Positions 18,875 to 27,409 are shown, counted from the stretch's first letter. The stretch is DNA of 64,000 nucleotides from Limnohabitans sp. MMS-10A-192 (GCF_003063335.1 NZ_NERX01000001.1:496001-560000); one strand, 5' to 3'. Numbers and translations: made by a program. The notes: a model not told the origin generated them from the sequence alone.

Positions 18875-20098
18875 ATGCAACTGGCCTCATCGGGTTCTGA
18901 GCCCACAGTTTCCTTGCAAAGTGACGCCAAAGTGATGGGGCTGGTCGGTCTGGCCCATGCCAGCTCGCACTTTTCGCACCTCTTGCTGCCCTTGATGTTT
19001 CCCATCTTCATTCGGGACTTCGGCTGGTCTTATTCCGAGCTGGGCTTGCTCAGCACCTTGTTTTTTGTGGTCTCCGGCGTGGGCCAAGCTTCGGCGGGTT
19101 TTGTGGTCGACCGCCTGGGGGCTCGGCCTGTCTTGTTCTGCTCCCTGGTCTTGTTCACCTTGGCCTGTCTTTTGGCTTCCGTGGCCGAGGGCTATGCGGC
19201 CCTCATGGCGGTGGCCGTGCTGGCAGGTCTGGGCAACGCACCTTTTCACCCTGTGGACTTCACGATCTTGAACCAACGGGTGTCGACCCCGCGCTTGGGC
19301 TATGCCTTCAGTGTGCATGGTTTGAGCGGCAATCTGGGCTGGGCTGTCGCCCCTGTGTTTTTCACGGTCACTGGCGCACTTTGGGGATGGCGTCAGGCCT
19401 TTGTGGCGGCCGCTGGCCTGTATGCATTGGTGTTGTTGATGCTGGTGCTGAACCGTGCTGCGCTCAAGACCGAGCCCTCTGCACGTCAGCACGGTGGTGC
19501 AGGCGTGACAAATGATTTGGCGTTCATGCGCTTGCCCGTGGTGTGGTGGTGCTTCGCCTTCTTTTTGTTGTCCACCGTGACGTTGGCGGTGGTGCAGAAT
19601 TTCTCCGTGCCCATCCTCAAAGCCTTGCAAGGCGTGAGTTTGGAGCTGGCCTCGATGACGCTGACCGCCTACATGTTGTGCGGCGCTGTGGGCATGCTGA
19701 TCGGTGGTTTTGTAGCGGCGCGCTGGCCGCGCTGGAGCGATCGCGTGGTGGCCGCCTGCATGGCGGGTGCCGCGGTGTTGATGGCCTTGTGTGCCAGTGG
19801 CTTGTTTGGACAGATGGGCACCTTGTGGGTTCTGGCGGCCACAGGTTTTGCCATTGGTGTGGGGGGGCCAAGCCGCGATTTGATGATCAAGAAGGCGACG
19901 CCTAAAGGCGCCACTGGGCGGGTCTATGGCTTGGTTTACTCAGGCCTGGACGTGGGCTTTGCTTTGTCGCCCCTATTTTTCGGTGCTCTCATGGACCGCG
20001 GGCTCTACCAAGCGACCTTGCTGGGGGCTGCTTTGGTGCTCTTGTTCAGCGTTGTGGCCGCTTTGGGGGTGGGCAAGCGCACAGCAGTGCCCGCTTGA
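18875..20098 (+). CDS. Major facilitator superfamily transporter
   Basis: Predicted 12-helix inner-membrane transporter (407 aa). The first helix begins near residue 21 (VMGLVGLAHASSHFSHLLLP). The GFVVDRLGARPVL segment corresponds to the MFS motif A loop between helices 2 and 3, and a hydrophilic central loop separates the two halves (about 190-215). The N-terminal HASSHF pattern is reminiscent of the fosmidomycin-resistance (Fsr)-like branch, but the substrate cannot be assigned. ATG 18875 is preferred over ATG 18830 because a purine-rich AGGAAAGA lies upstream. A ThDP-dependent enzyme gene follows after 54 bp, so a shared transcript is possible. Confidence 0.82.
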   Translation: MQLASSGSEPTVSLQSDAKVMGLVGLAHASSHFSHLLLPLMFPIFIRDFGWSYSELGLLSTLFFVVSGVGQASAGFVVDRLGARPVLFCSLVLFTLACLLASVAEGYAALMAVAVLAGLGNAPFHPVDFTILNQRVSTPRLGYAFSVHGLSGNLGWAVAPVFFTVTGALWGWRQAFVAAAGLYALVLLMLVLNRAALKTEPSARQHGGAGVTNDLAFMRLPVVWWCFAFFLLSTVTLAVVQNFSVPILKALQGVSLELASMTLTAYMLCGAVGMLIGGFVAARWPRWSDRVVAACMAGAAVLMALCASGLFGQMGTLWVLAATGFAIGVGGPSRDLMIKKATPKGATGRVYGLVYSGLDVGFALSPLFFGALMDRGLYQATLLGAALVLLFSVVAALGVGKRTAVPA

Positions 20099-20152
20099 GC
20101 ACTTAACGCTTGGGCGACAGACGCCCGGCAGGCGCTTGGGCAAAATCAGCGC

Positions 20153-21853
20153 ATGACACAAAAAATCGCTGGCCATCTTCTCGTTGAATGCCTCTTGGCC
20201 CAAGGCGTTACCCATGCTTTTGGCGTACCGGGTGAAAGCTACCTGGCGGTGCTGGATGGCTTCCATCTGCACCGCGACAAGATCCGTTTTGTCATCTGCC
20301 GCCAAGAGGGCGGTGCGGCCTACATGGCCGAAGCGCAAGGCAAGTTGACCGGCCGTCCCGGGGTCTGTTTCGTCACCCGGGGTCCAGGTGCGACCAACGC
20401 CTCGATTGGCGTGCACACGGCTTTTCAGGACTCCACCCCGATGGTGCTTTTTGTTGGCGATGTGGCCAGCGACACGCGCGACCGCGAGGCTTTTCAGGAA
20501 ATGGATTACACCCATTTTTTTGGCCCCTCGACCAAAGGCATGGCCAAGCGCGTCGAGCGCATCGATGATCCCGAACGTTTGCCTGAGTACGTGGCACGGG
20601 CTTTTGCGACCGCCATGAATGGCCGTCCCGGCCCCGTGGTGCTGGTCTTGCCCGAGGACATGCTGACCCAGGCGGTTGAGCATGCTCAAGCCTTGCCACG
20701 TGTCGAGCCCGTTCAGGCTTGGAGCGATCCAGGTGCATTGCGCAGTTTGAGAGACATGCTCCTGAGTGCACAAAAACCATTGGTCATTTGTGGCGGAGGA
20801 GGGTGGACTGTGCAGGCTGCGCAAGCCCTGCAGCGTTTTGCCGAAAATTGGCAATTGCCCGTGGCCAACGCGTTCCGCTTCCAGGACACCTTTGACAACC
20901 ACCACCCTTTGTACGCGGGGGATGTCGGCATCGGCATCAATCCTGCCCTGGCGGCTCGCGTTCGGGACTCGGATTTGATCCTGGCCATTGGCCCGCGTCT
21001 GGGTGAGATGACCACGGGTGGCTACACCTTGCTCAAAGCCCCCAAGACGCTGCAAAAGTTGGTGCACATCCACGGCAGTGCCGAAGAGTTGAATCGGGTG
21101 TATCAAGCCGATCTGGCCATCCTCTCCACGATGAATGCAGCAGCCAGAAGCCTTGAAGTGCTGACGGCGCCCACCGATTTGCCTTGGGGCGACTGGACGC
21201 GCTCAGCGAATGCCGATTACCTGGCCAATCTTGTACCGCAGGCATTGCCGGGCGATATCGACATGCCCGCCATCGTCGCGACCCTGAAAAAACACCTGCC
21301 CGAAGATGCTGTGCTGACCAACGGCGCAGGCAACTTTGCCAGTTGGATGCACCGGTTCTTTCAACACAATGGTTTGGTCAAAGGCCACAAGACCCAACTG
21401 GCACCGACTGTGGGTGCCATGGGTTATGGCGTGCCAGCAGGCATTGCCGCCAATTTGCTGACAGGCCGGTTGGCCTTCACCATTGCGGGCGATGGTGATT
21501 TCCTGATGAACGGACAGGAGCTGGCCACGGCGGTCCAGCATGGGGGCAAAAGCATCATCTTGTTGTTGAACAACGGCATGTACGGCACGATCCGCATGCA
21601 TCAGGAGCGTGAATATCCAACCCATGTGACGGGCTCACAACTGAGCAATCCTGATTTTGTGATGTTGGCTCAAGCCTATGGCTATGCTGCAACGCGCATT
21701 CGCAAAACGCAAGAGTTCGAGGCTGCCTTGCTTGATGCGCTGCAAAGACCGCAAGGCACCTTGATTGAGGTGATGCTCGATCCGGAGGTGATCACCACCC
21801 GAGGCACGCTGAGCGCCATCACCCAATCGGCCTTGGCCAAGCGCAAGGTTTGA
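20153..21853 (+). CDS. Thiamine-diphosphate enzyme, acetolactate synthase large-subunit-like
   Basis: Three-domain ThDP enzyme of the IlvB/POX superfamily. The N-terminal Pyr domain has the activating Glu in FVICRQEGGAAYMAEAQG (about residue 50), followed by RGPGATNASIG. The central domain spans about 190-330. The C-terminal PP domain has the metal/ThDP motif starting at GDGDFLMNG and ending in LLLNNGMYGTI. The 566-aa length fits. No small regulatory ilvH/ilvN gene is adjacent, and biosynthetic ilvBHC neighbours are absent, so it may act on another 2-oxo acid. The exact reaction cannot be assigned. A terminator follows. Confidence 0.8.
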   Translation: MTQKIAGHLLVECLLAQGVTHAFGVPGESYLAVLDGFHLHRDKIRFVICRQEGGAAYMAEAQGKLTGRPGVCFVTRGPGATNASIGVHTAFQDSTPMVLFVGDVASDTRDREAFQEMDYTHFFGPSTKGMAKRVERIDDPERLPEYVARAFATAMNGRPGPVVLVLPEDMLTQAVEHAQALPRVEPVQAWSDPGALRSLRDMLLSAQKPLVICGGGGWTVQAAQALQRFAENWQLPVANAFRFQDTFDNHHPLYAGDVGIGINPALAARVRDSDLILAIGPRLGEMTTGGYTLLKAPKTLQKLVHIHGSAEELNRVYQADLAILSTMNAAARSLEVLTAPTDLPWGDWTRSANADYLANLVPQALPGDIDMPAIVATLKKHLPEDAVLTNGAGNFASWMHRFFQHNGLVKGHKTQLAPTVGAMGYGVPAGIAANLLTGRLAFTIAGDGDFLMNGQELATAVQHGGKSIILLLNNGMYGTIRMHQEREYPTHVTGSQLSNPDFVMLAQAYGYAATRIRKTQEFEAALLDALQRPQGTLIEVMLDPEVITTRGTLSAITQSALAKRKV

Positions 21854-21882
21854 CGTCATGTTTGCAGCGCTGCTGCAGGCAT

Positions 21883-21911
21883 AAAAAAACCCGCTTAACG
21901 CGGGTTTTTTT
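21883..21911. terminator. Bidirectional terminator between the ThDP enzyme and SWIB genes
   Basis: AAACCCGC (21887-21894) pairs with GCGGGTTT (21900-21907) around TTAAC. It is flanked by a run of A on the left and T on the right, so it works for both converging genes. Confidence 0.9.
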
Positions 21912-21926
21912 ATGGGCTCACCAGAA

Positions 21927-22310
21927 TCACTTCAGGTGCTTGCCGATCAAGCCAGCCATTTCGAACATGGTGACTTGGGCTTTGCCAAACACAGCCTTGA
22001 GCTTGTCGTCGGCATTGATGGCGCGGCGGTTGGTCGCGTCTTGCAAGTTGTGCTTTTTGATGTAGACCCACATCTTGCTCACGACTTCGGTGCGTGGCAG
22101 GGGAGTAGCACCCACCACGGCGGCCAATGCGGCGCTGGGGGTCAATGCTTTCATGAACGCAGCGTTGGGTGTGCGTTTTTTAGCAGGAGCTTTGGCCGCT
22201 ACTTTTTTAGCGGGTGCTGCAGCTTTTGGTGCTGGAGCGGCTTTCTTGGCCGGTGCTGCTTTTTTAGCGGGAGCAGCTTTTTTTGCCGGGGTTTTTTTCG
22301 CAGTTGCCAT
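21927..22310 (-). CDS. SWIB/MDM2-domain protein with histone-H1-like Lys/Ala N-terminus
   Basis: Small basic protein (127 aa). Residues 1-48 are a Lys/Ala/Pro low-complexity tract of AAPAKK-type repeats, like bacterial H1/AlgP-type DNA-binding tails. Residues about 50-127 form a SWIB domain (LAAVVGATPLPRTEVVSKMW, YIKKHNLQDATNRRAINAD, MFEMAGLIGKHL). SWIB domains are best known from eukaryotic chromatin remodellers and chlamydial proteins; the bacterial function is unclear, with nucleoid association the obvious inference. ATG 22310 has AAAGGAAC upstream; an earlier in-frame ATG at 22403 lacks support. A bidirectional terminator follows. Confidence 0.9.
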   Translation of the reverse strand: MATAKKTPAKKAAPAKKAAPAKKAAPAPKAAAPAKKVAAKAPAKKRTPNAAFMKALTPSAALAAVVGATPLPRTEVVSKMWVYIKKHNLQDATNRRAINADDKLKAVFGKAQVTMFEMAGLIGKHLK

Positions 22311-22544
22311 GGTTAAGTTCCTTTGATCGGAAGTTGGTTCGCCGCTGAGAAACGATGCGTTTTCAGCTGAATGCATGCTACTGGAGAAATCTTCACTTTC
22401 CAAGCGGAAATATCAATTTTTGCTAGGGGTTGTTGCTGATTTGTCTTGCTTGTTCCACATTTCAAGATCTTTTGCCCCGGCATGGTGCGTATGGCCTGTG
22501 TAAGTGCGCTGATTTCCACTCGCGTCTTTTTCAAGGACACCTCT

Positions 22545-23063
22545 ATGCCCCAAACATCGGCCATCTCTTTTTCTACGTGTGATTTCTGCGATGCCAACAA
22601 AAGGAATGACAGCGGAGACTTTCGCGTCATACCCACCGTGTTCCAAAACTATGGCACTCGCCATCAGTTCGCTGGCCCTGTTTTGACGGTCAAGTGTTAC
22701 GAGGACAACAGCCATGTCAAGCAGGCAGTGGAGACCGAAGGGCACGGCCGTGTGCTGGTGGTCGATGGTGGTGCCTCAGTCCGCCGTGCCTTGTTGGGCG
22801 GCAACTTGGCCGCTTCGGCGCAACGCAATGGCTGGGCTGGGATTGTCATTGATGGTTGTGCGAGAGACGCCGCAGAACTGGCGGTGCTGGACATGGGCAT
22901 TCGCGCTCTTGCCCTGAACCCCATGCCCACTGATCGCGCCGGACAAGGACAGACCGGCTTGACCATTCACATTCAAGGCGTGCAAGTCAACACCGGCGAT
23001 TGGCTGTATGCCGATCAAGATGGCATCGTCATCAGCACCACAGCCTTGCATCTTGTTTCATGA
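22545..23063 (+). CDS. RraA-like protein / 4-hydroxy-4-methyl-2-oxoglutarate aldolase family
   Basis: Phosphohistidine-swivelling-like fold shared by RNase E regulator RraA and HMG/oxaloacetate aldolases. Landmarks are STCDFCDAN at the N-terminus, FAGPVLTVKCYEDNSHVKQA, GRVLVVDGGASVRRALLGGN and VIDGCARDAAEL. The Arg-Asp pair in CARD matches metal-dependent class II aldolases of this family, whereas E. coli RraA lacks that Asp, so aldolase/oxaloacetate decarboxylase activity is more likely than RNase E inhibition (inference). ATG 22545 (172 aa) has AAGGAC upstream. It is adjacent to the aceA control region, but transcribed before it. Confidence 0.85.
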   Translation: MPQTSAISFSTCDFCDANKRNDSGDFRVIPTVFQNYGTRHQFAGPVLTVKCYEDNSHVKQAVETEGHGRVLVVDGGASVRRALLGGNLAASAQRNGWAGIVIDGCARDAAELAVLDMGIRALALNPMPTDRAGQGQTGLTIHIQGVQVNTGDWLYADQDGIVISTTALHLVS

Positions 23064-23117
23064 TGCACATCGAGGCTTTCATAATTTGAAATTTTTAAAT
23101 GCTGCAACGCGTCATTT

Positions 23118-23154
23118 TTTCTCAATATGGGAAATGTAATTTTATATTGAGAAA
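23118..23154. repeat. 11-bp perfect inverted repeat in the aceA upstream region
   Basis: TTTCTCAATAT (23118-23128) and ATATTGAGAAA (23144-23154) are perfect inverted copies 15 bp apart. There is no G+C-rich core and no following T run, so it does not look like an intrinsic terminator. An operator for a dimeric regulator is the likeliest role. Confidence 0.7.
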
Positions 23155-23192
23155 TTTATTCTTTAAGTTGTTGATTTTAAACAAATAAAAAT

Positions 23193-23240
23193 AACTCTTG
23201 TATAAGACATAAGAATGAAAATAAGTCTTGTACAAGAGTT
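23193..23240 (+). promoter_or_regulatory. Tandem palindromic operator-like sites before aceA
   Basis: Site 1 (23193-23210) contains TCTTGTATAAGA. Site 2 (23223-23240) contains the perfect palindrome TCTTGTACAAGA. The two sites are also inverted relative to each other: AACTCTTGTATAAGAC matches the reverse complement of site 2, AACTCTTGTACAAGAC. Centre-to-centre spacing is 30 bp, about three helical turns, as expected for cooperative repressor binding. The regulator is unknown. Confidence 0.7.
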
Positions 23241-23313
23241 AAGATTTGTCCAACGACGAAGCAGAATCCGCTGCCCACATCGCCCGATTTCAACTTGACT
23301 TCAGGAGTTCTCC

Positions 23314-24645
23314 ATGCCCGCTAACCTCAATCAACAACTGAGCCGTGAACAGCAAATCGCCGCCCTCGAAAAAGACTGGGCGACCAACCCACGTTGGAAA
23401 GGCGTCAAGCGCGGTTACTCCGCAGCCGACGTGGTTCGTCTGCGCGGCAGCATGCCCATTGAGCACACCTTGGCCAAGCGCGGTGCAGAAAAGCTCTGGG
23501 AAAAAATCAACGGTGGTGCCAAAAAAGGTTACGTCAATGCCTTCGGCGCGATCAGCGCCGGTCAGGCCATGCAACAAGCCAAAGCTGGTCTGGAAGCTGT
23601 TTATCTGTCGGGCTGGCAAGTCGCTGCCGACGGCAACACATCCGAAACCATGTACCCCGACCAATCGCTGTACGCCTACGACTCGGTGCCCACCATGGTG
23701 CGCCGCATCAACAACACGTTCAAGCGCGCTGACGAAATCCAGTGGGGCCGCGGCATCGAGCCAGGTTCCAAGGACTTCATCGACTACTTCCTGCCCATCG
23801 TGGCCGATGCTGAAGCCGGTTTCGGTGGTGTGTTGAACGCTTTCGAACTGATGAAGAACATGATCGCTTCGGGCGCTGCTGGCGTGCACTTCGAAGACCA
23901 ATTGGCAGCCGTGAAGAAATGCGGTCACATGGGCGGCAAAGTGTTGGTCCCAACACAAGAAGCCTGCGAGAAGTTGATCTCCGCACGTTTCGCTGCCGAC
24001 GTCATGGGCGTGTCCACCATCGTGTTGGCCCGTACCGATGCCGAAGCCGCCAACTTGATCACTTCTGACCACGACGCCAACGACAAGCCATTCTTGACTG
24101 GCGAGCGCACACAAGAAGGTTTCTACCGCGTCAAAAACGGTCTGGAGCAAGCCATCAGCCGCGGTGTGGCCTACGCCCCCTATGCTGACTTGGTGTGGTG
24201 CGAAACAGGCGTGCCAGACATTGGCTTTGCCCGTGAATTCGCGCAAGCCGTGCACGCCGCCTGCCCAGGCAAGCTGCTGTCATACAACTGCTCGCCATCG
24301 TTCAACTGGAAGAAAAACCTCAACGACAGCCAGATCGCTTCCTTCCAGGATGACCTGTCGGCACTGGGCTACAAGTACCAGTTCATCACACTGGCCGGTA
24401 TCCACATCAACTGGTTCAACACCTTCCAGTTCGCACATGCATATGCTCGCGGCGAAGGCATGAAGCACTACACGGAAATGGTGCAAGAGCCTGAGTTCGC
24501 AGCCCGCGACAAGGGTTACACCTTCGTGTCGCACCAGCAAGAAGTCGGTGCAGGCTACTTCGACGATGTGACCACCGTGATCCAGGGCGGTTCGTCCTCG
24601 GTGAAGGCCTTGACCGGTTCTACTGAAGAAGAGCAGTTCCACTGA
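23314..24645 (+). CDS. aceA: Isocitrate lyase
   Basis: Glyoxylate-shunt enzyme cleaving isocitrate to glyoxylate and succinate, needed for growth on acetate or fatty acids. The active-site Cys lies in [13 protein letters not shown] (about residue 208). Other marks are [20 protein letters not shown], the metal-binding [10 protein letters not shown] and [11 protein letters not shown]. Length 443 aa is typical. Codon use is strongly biased toward C-ending codons, consistent with high expression. The upstream 250-bp AT-rich region with palindromic sites suggests tight control; malate synthase is not in the window. Confidence 0.98.
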   Translation: MPANLNQQLSREQQIAALEKDWATNPRWKGVKRGYSAADVVRLRGSMPIEHTLAKRGAEKLWEKINGGAKKGYVNAFGAISAGQAMQQAKAGLEAVYLSGWQVAADGNTSETMYPDQSLYAYDSVPTMVRRINNTFKRADEIQWGRGIEPGSKDFIDYFLPIVADAEAGFGGVLNAFELMKNMIASGAAGVHFEDQLAAVKKCGHMGGKVLVPTQEACEKLISARFAADVMGVSTIVLARTDAEAANLITSDHDANDKPFLTGERTQEGFYRVKNGLEQAISRGVAYAPYADLVWCETGVPDIGFAREFAQAVHAACPGKLLSYNCSPSFNWKKNLNDSQIASFQDDLSALGYKYQFITLAGIHINWFNTFQFAHAYARGEGMKHYTEMVQEPEFAARDKGYTFVSHQQEVGAGYFDDVTTVIQGGSSSVKALTGSTEEEQFH

Positions 24646-24678
24646 TCGACTTCCCAAGAGGCTGAAGGCGAGGGCGGC

Positions 24679-24684
24679 TAAAAT
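24679..24684 (+). promoter_or_regulatory. Putative -10 element of the thrS transcript
   Basis: TAAAAT at 24679-24684 in the context GCTAAAATCTG resembles the GCTATAATCTG of the rpsF promoter at 3306-3316. A start near 24691 would put the hairpin at 24713-24738 inside the thrS leader. No clear -35. Confidence 0.45.
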
Positions 24685-24712
24685 CTGTCCTCAGCGTTTA
24701 GACACCTTTTTC

Positions 24713-24738
24713 AAGCGCGGCCTTTGCCGCGCTTTTTT
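24713..24738 (+). terminator. Intrinsic terminator immediately before thrS (aceA terminator or thrS attenuator)
   Basis: AAGCGCGGC (24713-24721) pairs perfectly with GCCGCGCTT (24726-24734) around a CTTT loop, followed by T through 24738. It ends only 12 bases before the thrS ATG. It may simply end aceA, or, with the candidate promoter at 24679, act as an attenuator. Confidence 0.8.
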
Positions 24739-24750
24739 ACTTGTACACAC

Positions 24751-26670
24751 ATGGTTCAGATCACTCTTCCCGACGGTTCATTGCGCGAGTTTCCAGGCCC
24801 GGTCACGGTGGCCGAGGTGGCCGCTTCGATTGGCGCAGGCTTGGCCAAAGCCGCTTTGGGCGGCAAGGTCAATGGGCAACTGGTGGACACCAGTTTCAGC
24901 ATGGCGGCCAACTCGCAGCTGGCCATCGTGACGGCCAAAGACCCTGAAGGCCTCGAGTTGATCCGTCATTCGAGCGCACACCTCTTGGCTTATGCCGTCA
25001 AGGACTTGTTCCCCGAGGCGCAGGTGACGATCGGTCCAGTGATCGAGAATGGCTTTTATTACGATTTTTCGTATAGCCGTCCCTTCACGCCAGAAGACTT
25101 GGGGGCCATTGAAAAGCGCATGACCGAGCTGGCCAACAAAGACGAAGCCGTGGTGCGCCGTGTCTTGCCTCGTGACGAGGCGGTGGCTTATTTCAAGAGC
25201 TTGGGCGAGCACTACAAAGCCGAGATCATCGGCAGCATCCCGGCCGATCAAGACGTCAGCTTGTACCGCGAAGGCAACTTTGAAGACCTGTGCCGTGGCC
25301 CCCACGTGCCCAGCACCGGCAAGCTCAAGCACTTCAAACTGATGAAGGTGGCCGGTGCTTATTGGCGCGGCGACAGCAAGAACGAAATGCTCCAGCGCGT
25401 CTATGGCACAGCCTGGGCCAGCAAGGACGATTTGCAGCAGTACCTGACGCGCCTGGAAGAGGCCGAAAAGCGTGACCATCGCAAGCTCGGCCGCGAGCTC
25501 GACCTGTTCCACATCGACGAGCACGCGCCGGGTCTGGTGTTCTGGCACCCCAAGGGCTGGACCGTCTGGCAAACCATTGAACAGTACATGCGTCAGGTGT
25601 ACCGCGACAACGGCTACCAGGAAGTCAAGGGTCCACAGATCATCGACAAGAGCCTGTGGGAAAAGACCGGACACTGGGACAAGTACCGCGATAACATGTT
25701 CACGACCGAGTCGGAAAAGCGCGATTACGCCTTGAAGCCGATGAATTGCCCAGGACACATCCTGATTTTCAAGCAGGGCATCAAGAGCTACCGCGACCTG
25801 CCACTGCGCTACGGTGAGTTTGGGCAGTGCCACCGCAACGAGCCATCGGGTGGCTTGCACGGCATCATGCGCGTGCGCGGCTTCACGCAGGACGACGGTC
25901 ACATCTTCTGTACCGAAGACCAGATCCTGCCCGAGTGCGACACTTTCACCAAGGTGCTCAAGAAGGTTTATGCCGACTTCGGGTTTACAGACATTCTGTA
26001 CAAGGTTTCAACCCGTCCAGCGGCGCGCATCGGTTCGGACGAGCTCTGGGACAAGGCCGAAAAAGCCTTGATGGACAGTTTGCGTGCTTCCGGCTGTGAT
26101 TTTGTGATCTCCGAAGGCGATGGCGCGTTCTATGGTCCCAAAATCGAGTACACGCTGAAAGACGCCATTGGCCGCGAGTGGCAGTGCGGCACGATCCAAG
26201 TGGACTTCAACCTGTCCGAGCGTCTGGATGCCGAGTATGTGGCCGAAGACGGCTCGCGTCAGCGCCCCGTGATCCTGCACCGCGCTATCGTGGGCAGCAT
26301 GGAGCGCTTCATCGGTATTTTGATCGAGCAACACGCCGGCGCCTTGCCCACTTGGCTGGCGCCGCTGCAGGTGTCTGTGCTCAACATCACCGATGCGCAG
26401 TCCGATTACTGTCGTGAAATTGCTGCAAAACTGCAAAAATCAGTGTCAAATCAAGGCCTTAGGGTCGATTTGGACCTGCGCAACGAGAAAATCACGTATA
26501 AAATACGTGAGCATTCGTTGCAAAAGCTGCCTTACATCCTTGTCGCTGGCGACAAAGAAAAGGCAGCAGGTACCGTCGCAGTGCGCGCCCGAGGCAACAA
26601 AGACCTCGGTGTGATGTCGATCGATGCGTTCATTGAACTCATTGCTGCCGACATCGCTTCTAAAGCCTGA
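24751..26670 (+). CDS. thrS: Threonine-tRNA ligase
   Basis: Class II synthetase that charges and proofreads tRNA-Thr. Domain order is TGS (1-60, [20 protein letters not shown]), the editing SAD domain ([17 protein letters not shown], then [20 protein letters not shown] with zinc-ligand-type Cys/His), the catalytic core ([11 protein letters not shown]; motif 2 [22 protein letters not shown]) and the anticodon-binding domain. 639 aa from ATG 24751; the frame is open to 24724, but those codons lie in the terminator hairpin. The infC gene follows after 86 bp. In E. coli thrS is translationally autoregulated; whether that holds here is unknown. Confidence 0.97.
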   Translation: MVQITLPDGSLREFPGPVTVAEVAASIGAGLAKAALGGKVNGQLVDTSFSMAANSQLAIVTAKDPEGLELIRHSSAHLLAYAVKDLFPEAQVTIGPVIENGFYYDFSYSRPFTPEDLGAIEKRMTELANKDEAVVRRVLPRDEAVAYFKSLGEHYKAEIIGSIPADQDVSLYREGNFEDLCRGPHVPSTGKLKHFKLMKVAGAYWRGDSKNEMLQRVYGTAWASKDDLQQYLTRLEEAEKRDHRKLGRELDLFHIDEHAPGLVFWHPKGWTVWQTIEQYMRQVYRDNGYQEVKGPQIIDKSLWEKTGHWDKYRDNMFTTESEKRDYALKPMNCPGHILIFKQGIKSYRDLPLRYGEFGQCHRNEPSGGLHGIMRVRGFTQDDGHIFCTEDQILPECDTFTKVLKKVYADFGFTDILYKVSTRPAARIGSDELWDKAEKALMDSLRASGCDFVISEGDGAFYGPKIEYTLKDAIGREWQCGTIQVDFNLSERLDAEYVAEDGSRQRPVILHRAIVGSMERFIGILIEQHAGALPTWLAPLQVSVLNITDAQSDYCREIAAKLQKSVSNQGLRVDLDLRNEKITYKIREHSLQKLPYILVAGDKEKAAGTVAVRARGNKDLGVMSIDAFIELIAADIASKA

Positions 26671-26756
26671 AGGTGAGTTTCGCCACAAGCTTTGGCCCGT
26701 GGGCACAAAGGCGGTTAGGCTGCTGTTCGCAGTTTTTACCCTTGAAGGATTGAGTC

Positions 26757-27353
26757 ATCGCTACCGAATTTCGTGATCGTCGCCAACGCGAAGAACGCAA
26801 ACACCGTTTGAACCGTGAAATCATGGCCCCTGAGGTCCGTGTTTCCGGCCCTGAAAACGAGCCATTGGGCATTTTGTCTCTGGCAGAAGCCCTGCGCATG
26901 GCTGGTGAGTTGGATGTGGACCTGGTTGAAATCGCCGCCACCGCCAATCCACCAGTGTGCCGTTTGATGGACTATGGCAAGTTCAAGTACCAAGAGCAAA
27001 AGCGTGCGGCGGAAGCCAAAGCCAAGCAAACAGTCATTGACATCAAGGAAGTTAAGTTCCGTCCCGGCACTGACGATGGTGACTACAACATCAAGATGCG
27101 CAACATCCGCCGCTTTTTGGCAGATGGCGACAAATGCAAGATCACCTTGCGTTTCCGCGGTCGCGAGATCACCCACCAAGAGTTGGGCATGGCCTTGCTG
27201 AACCGGATTCGCGACGAATTGGCAGATTTGATCATCGTCGAGCAGTTCCCCAAGCTCGAAGGTCGTCAGATGATCATGATGATCGCGCCAGGTCGTAAAA
27301 AGCCCGCCGGTAAGCCTGCAGATGCTGCGGCGCCAGCCGATCAGGCGGGTTGA
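26757..27353 (+). CDS. infC: Translation initiation factor IF-3, AUC start codon
   Basis: Binds the 30S subunit, prevents premature 50S joining and rejects non-canonical start codons. There is no ATG before internal Met18, but the conserved N-terminus ([21 protein letters not shown]) is encoded from ATC at 26757, with AAGGA at 26745-26749 seven bases ahead. AUU/AUC starts are the classical autoregulatory device of infC. The N-domain includes [22 protein letters not shown], an interdomain helix rich in Lys/Ala and the C-domain [20 protein letters not shown]. The 198-aa product ends in a Pro/Ala tail. It lies upstream of rpmI-rplT, the usual order. Confidence 0.95.
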   Translation: MATEFRDRRQREERKHRLNREIMAPEVRVSGPENEPLGILSLAEALRMAGELDVDLVEIAATANPPVCRLMDYGKFKYQEQKRAAEAKAKQTVIDIKEVKFRPGTDDGDYNIKMRNIRRFLADGDKCKITLRFRGREITHQELGMALLNRIRDELADLIIVEQFPKLEGRQMIMMIAPGRKKPAGKPADAAAPADQAG

Positions 27354-27360
27354 AGAGTTT

Positions 27361-27409
27361 GATCTGCCTTCGGGCAGGTCGAATCAAGAGCTTCCTTCGG
27401 GAGGTTTTT
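27361..27409 (+). promoter_or_regulatory. Two UUCG-capped hairpins in the infC-rpmI spacer
   Basis: GATCTGCC/GGCAGGTC (27361-27368 with 27373-27380) and AAGAGCTTCC/GGAGGTTTTT (27386-27395 with 27400-27409) each close a TTCG tetraloop. The second ends in T5 and could act as a weak terminator. L20 autoregulates rpmI-rplT in this spacer in E. coli and B. subtilis, so a leader role is plausible but unproven. Confidence 0.6.

Larger units (their letters stand above)
23064..23313. other. 250-bp AT-rich gene-free region upstream of aceA
   Basis: Longest non-coding stretch of the window and clearly A+T-rich against its G+C-rich surroundings. No open frame or RNA gene is seen. It contains two separate inverted-repeat elements (23118-23154 and 23193-23240) and an aceA ribosome-binding site (AGGAG at 23302-23306). 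It is best read as the aceA control region; no convincing -35/-10 pair was identified. Confidence 0.75.

Noticed and set aside
23168-23206. TTGATT/TATAAG as the aceA promoter
   Set aside because: Spacing is about 24 bp, outside the usual range. The TATAAG is part of a palindrome, so it was kept as an operator only.
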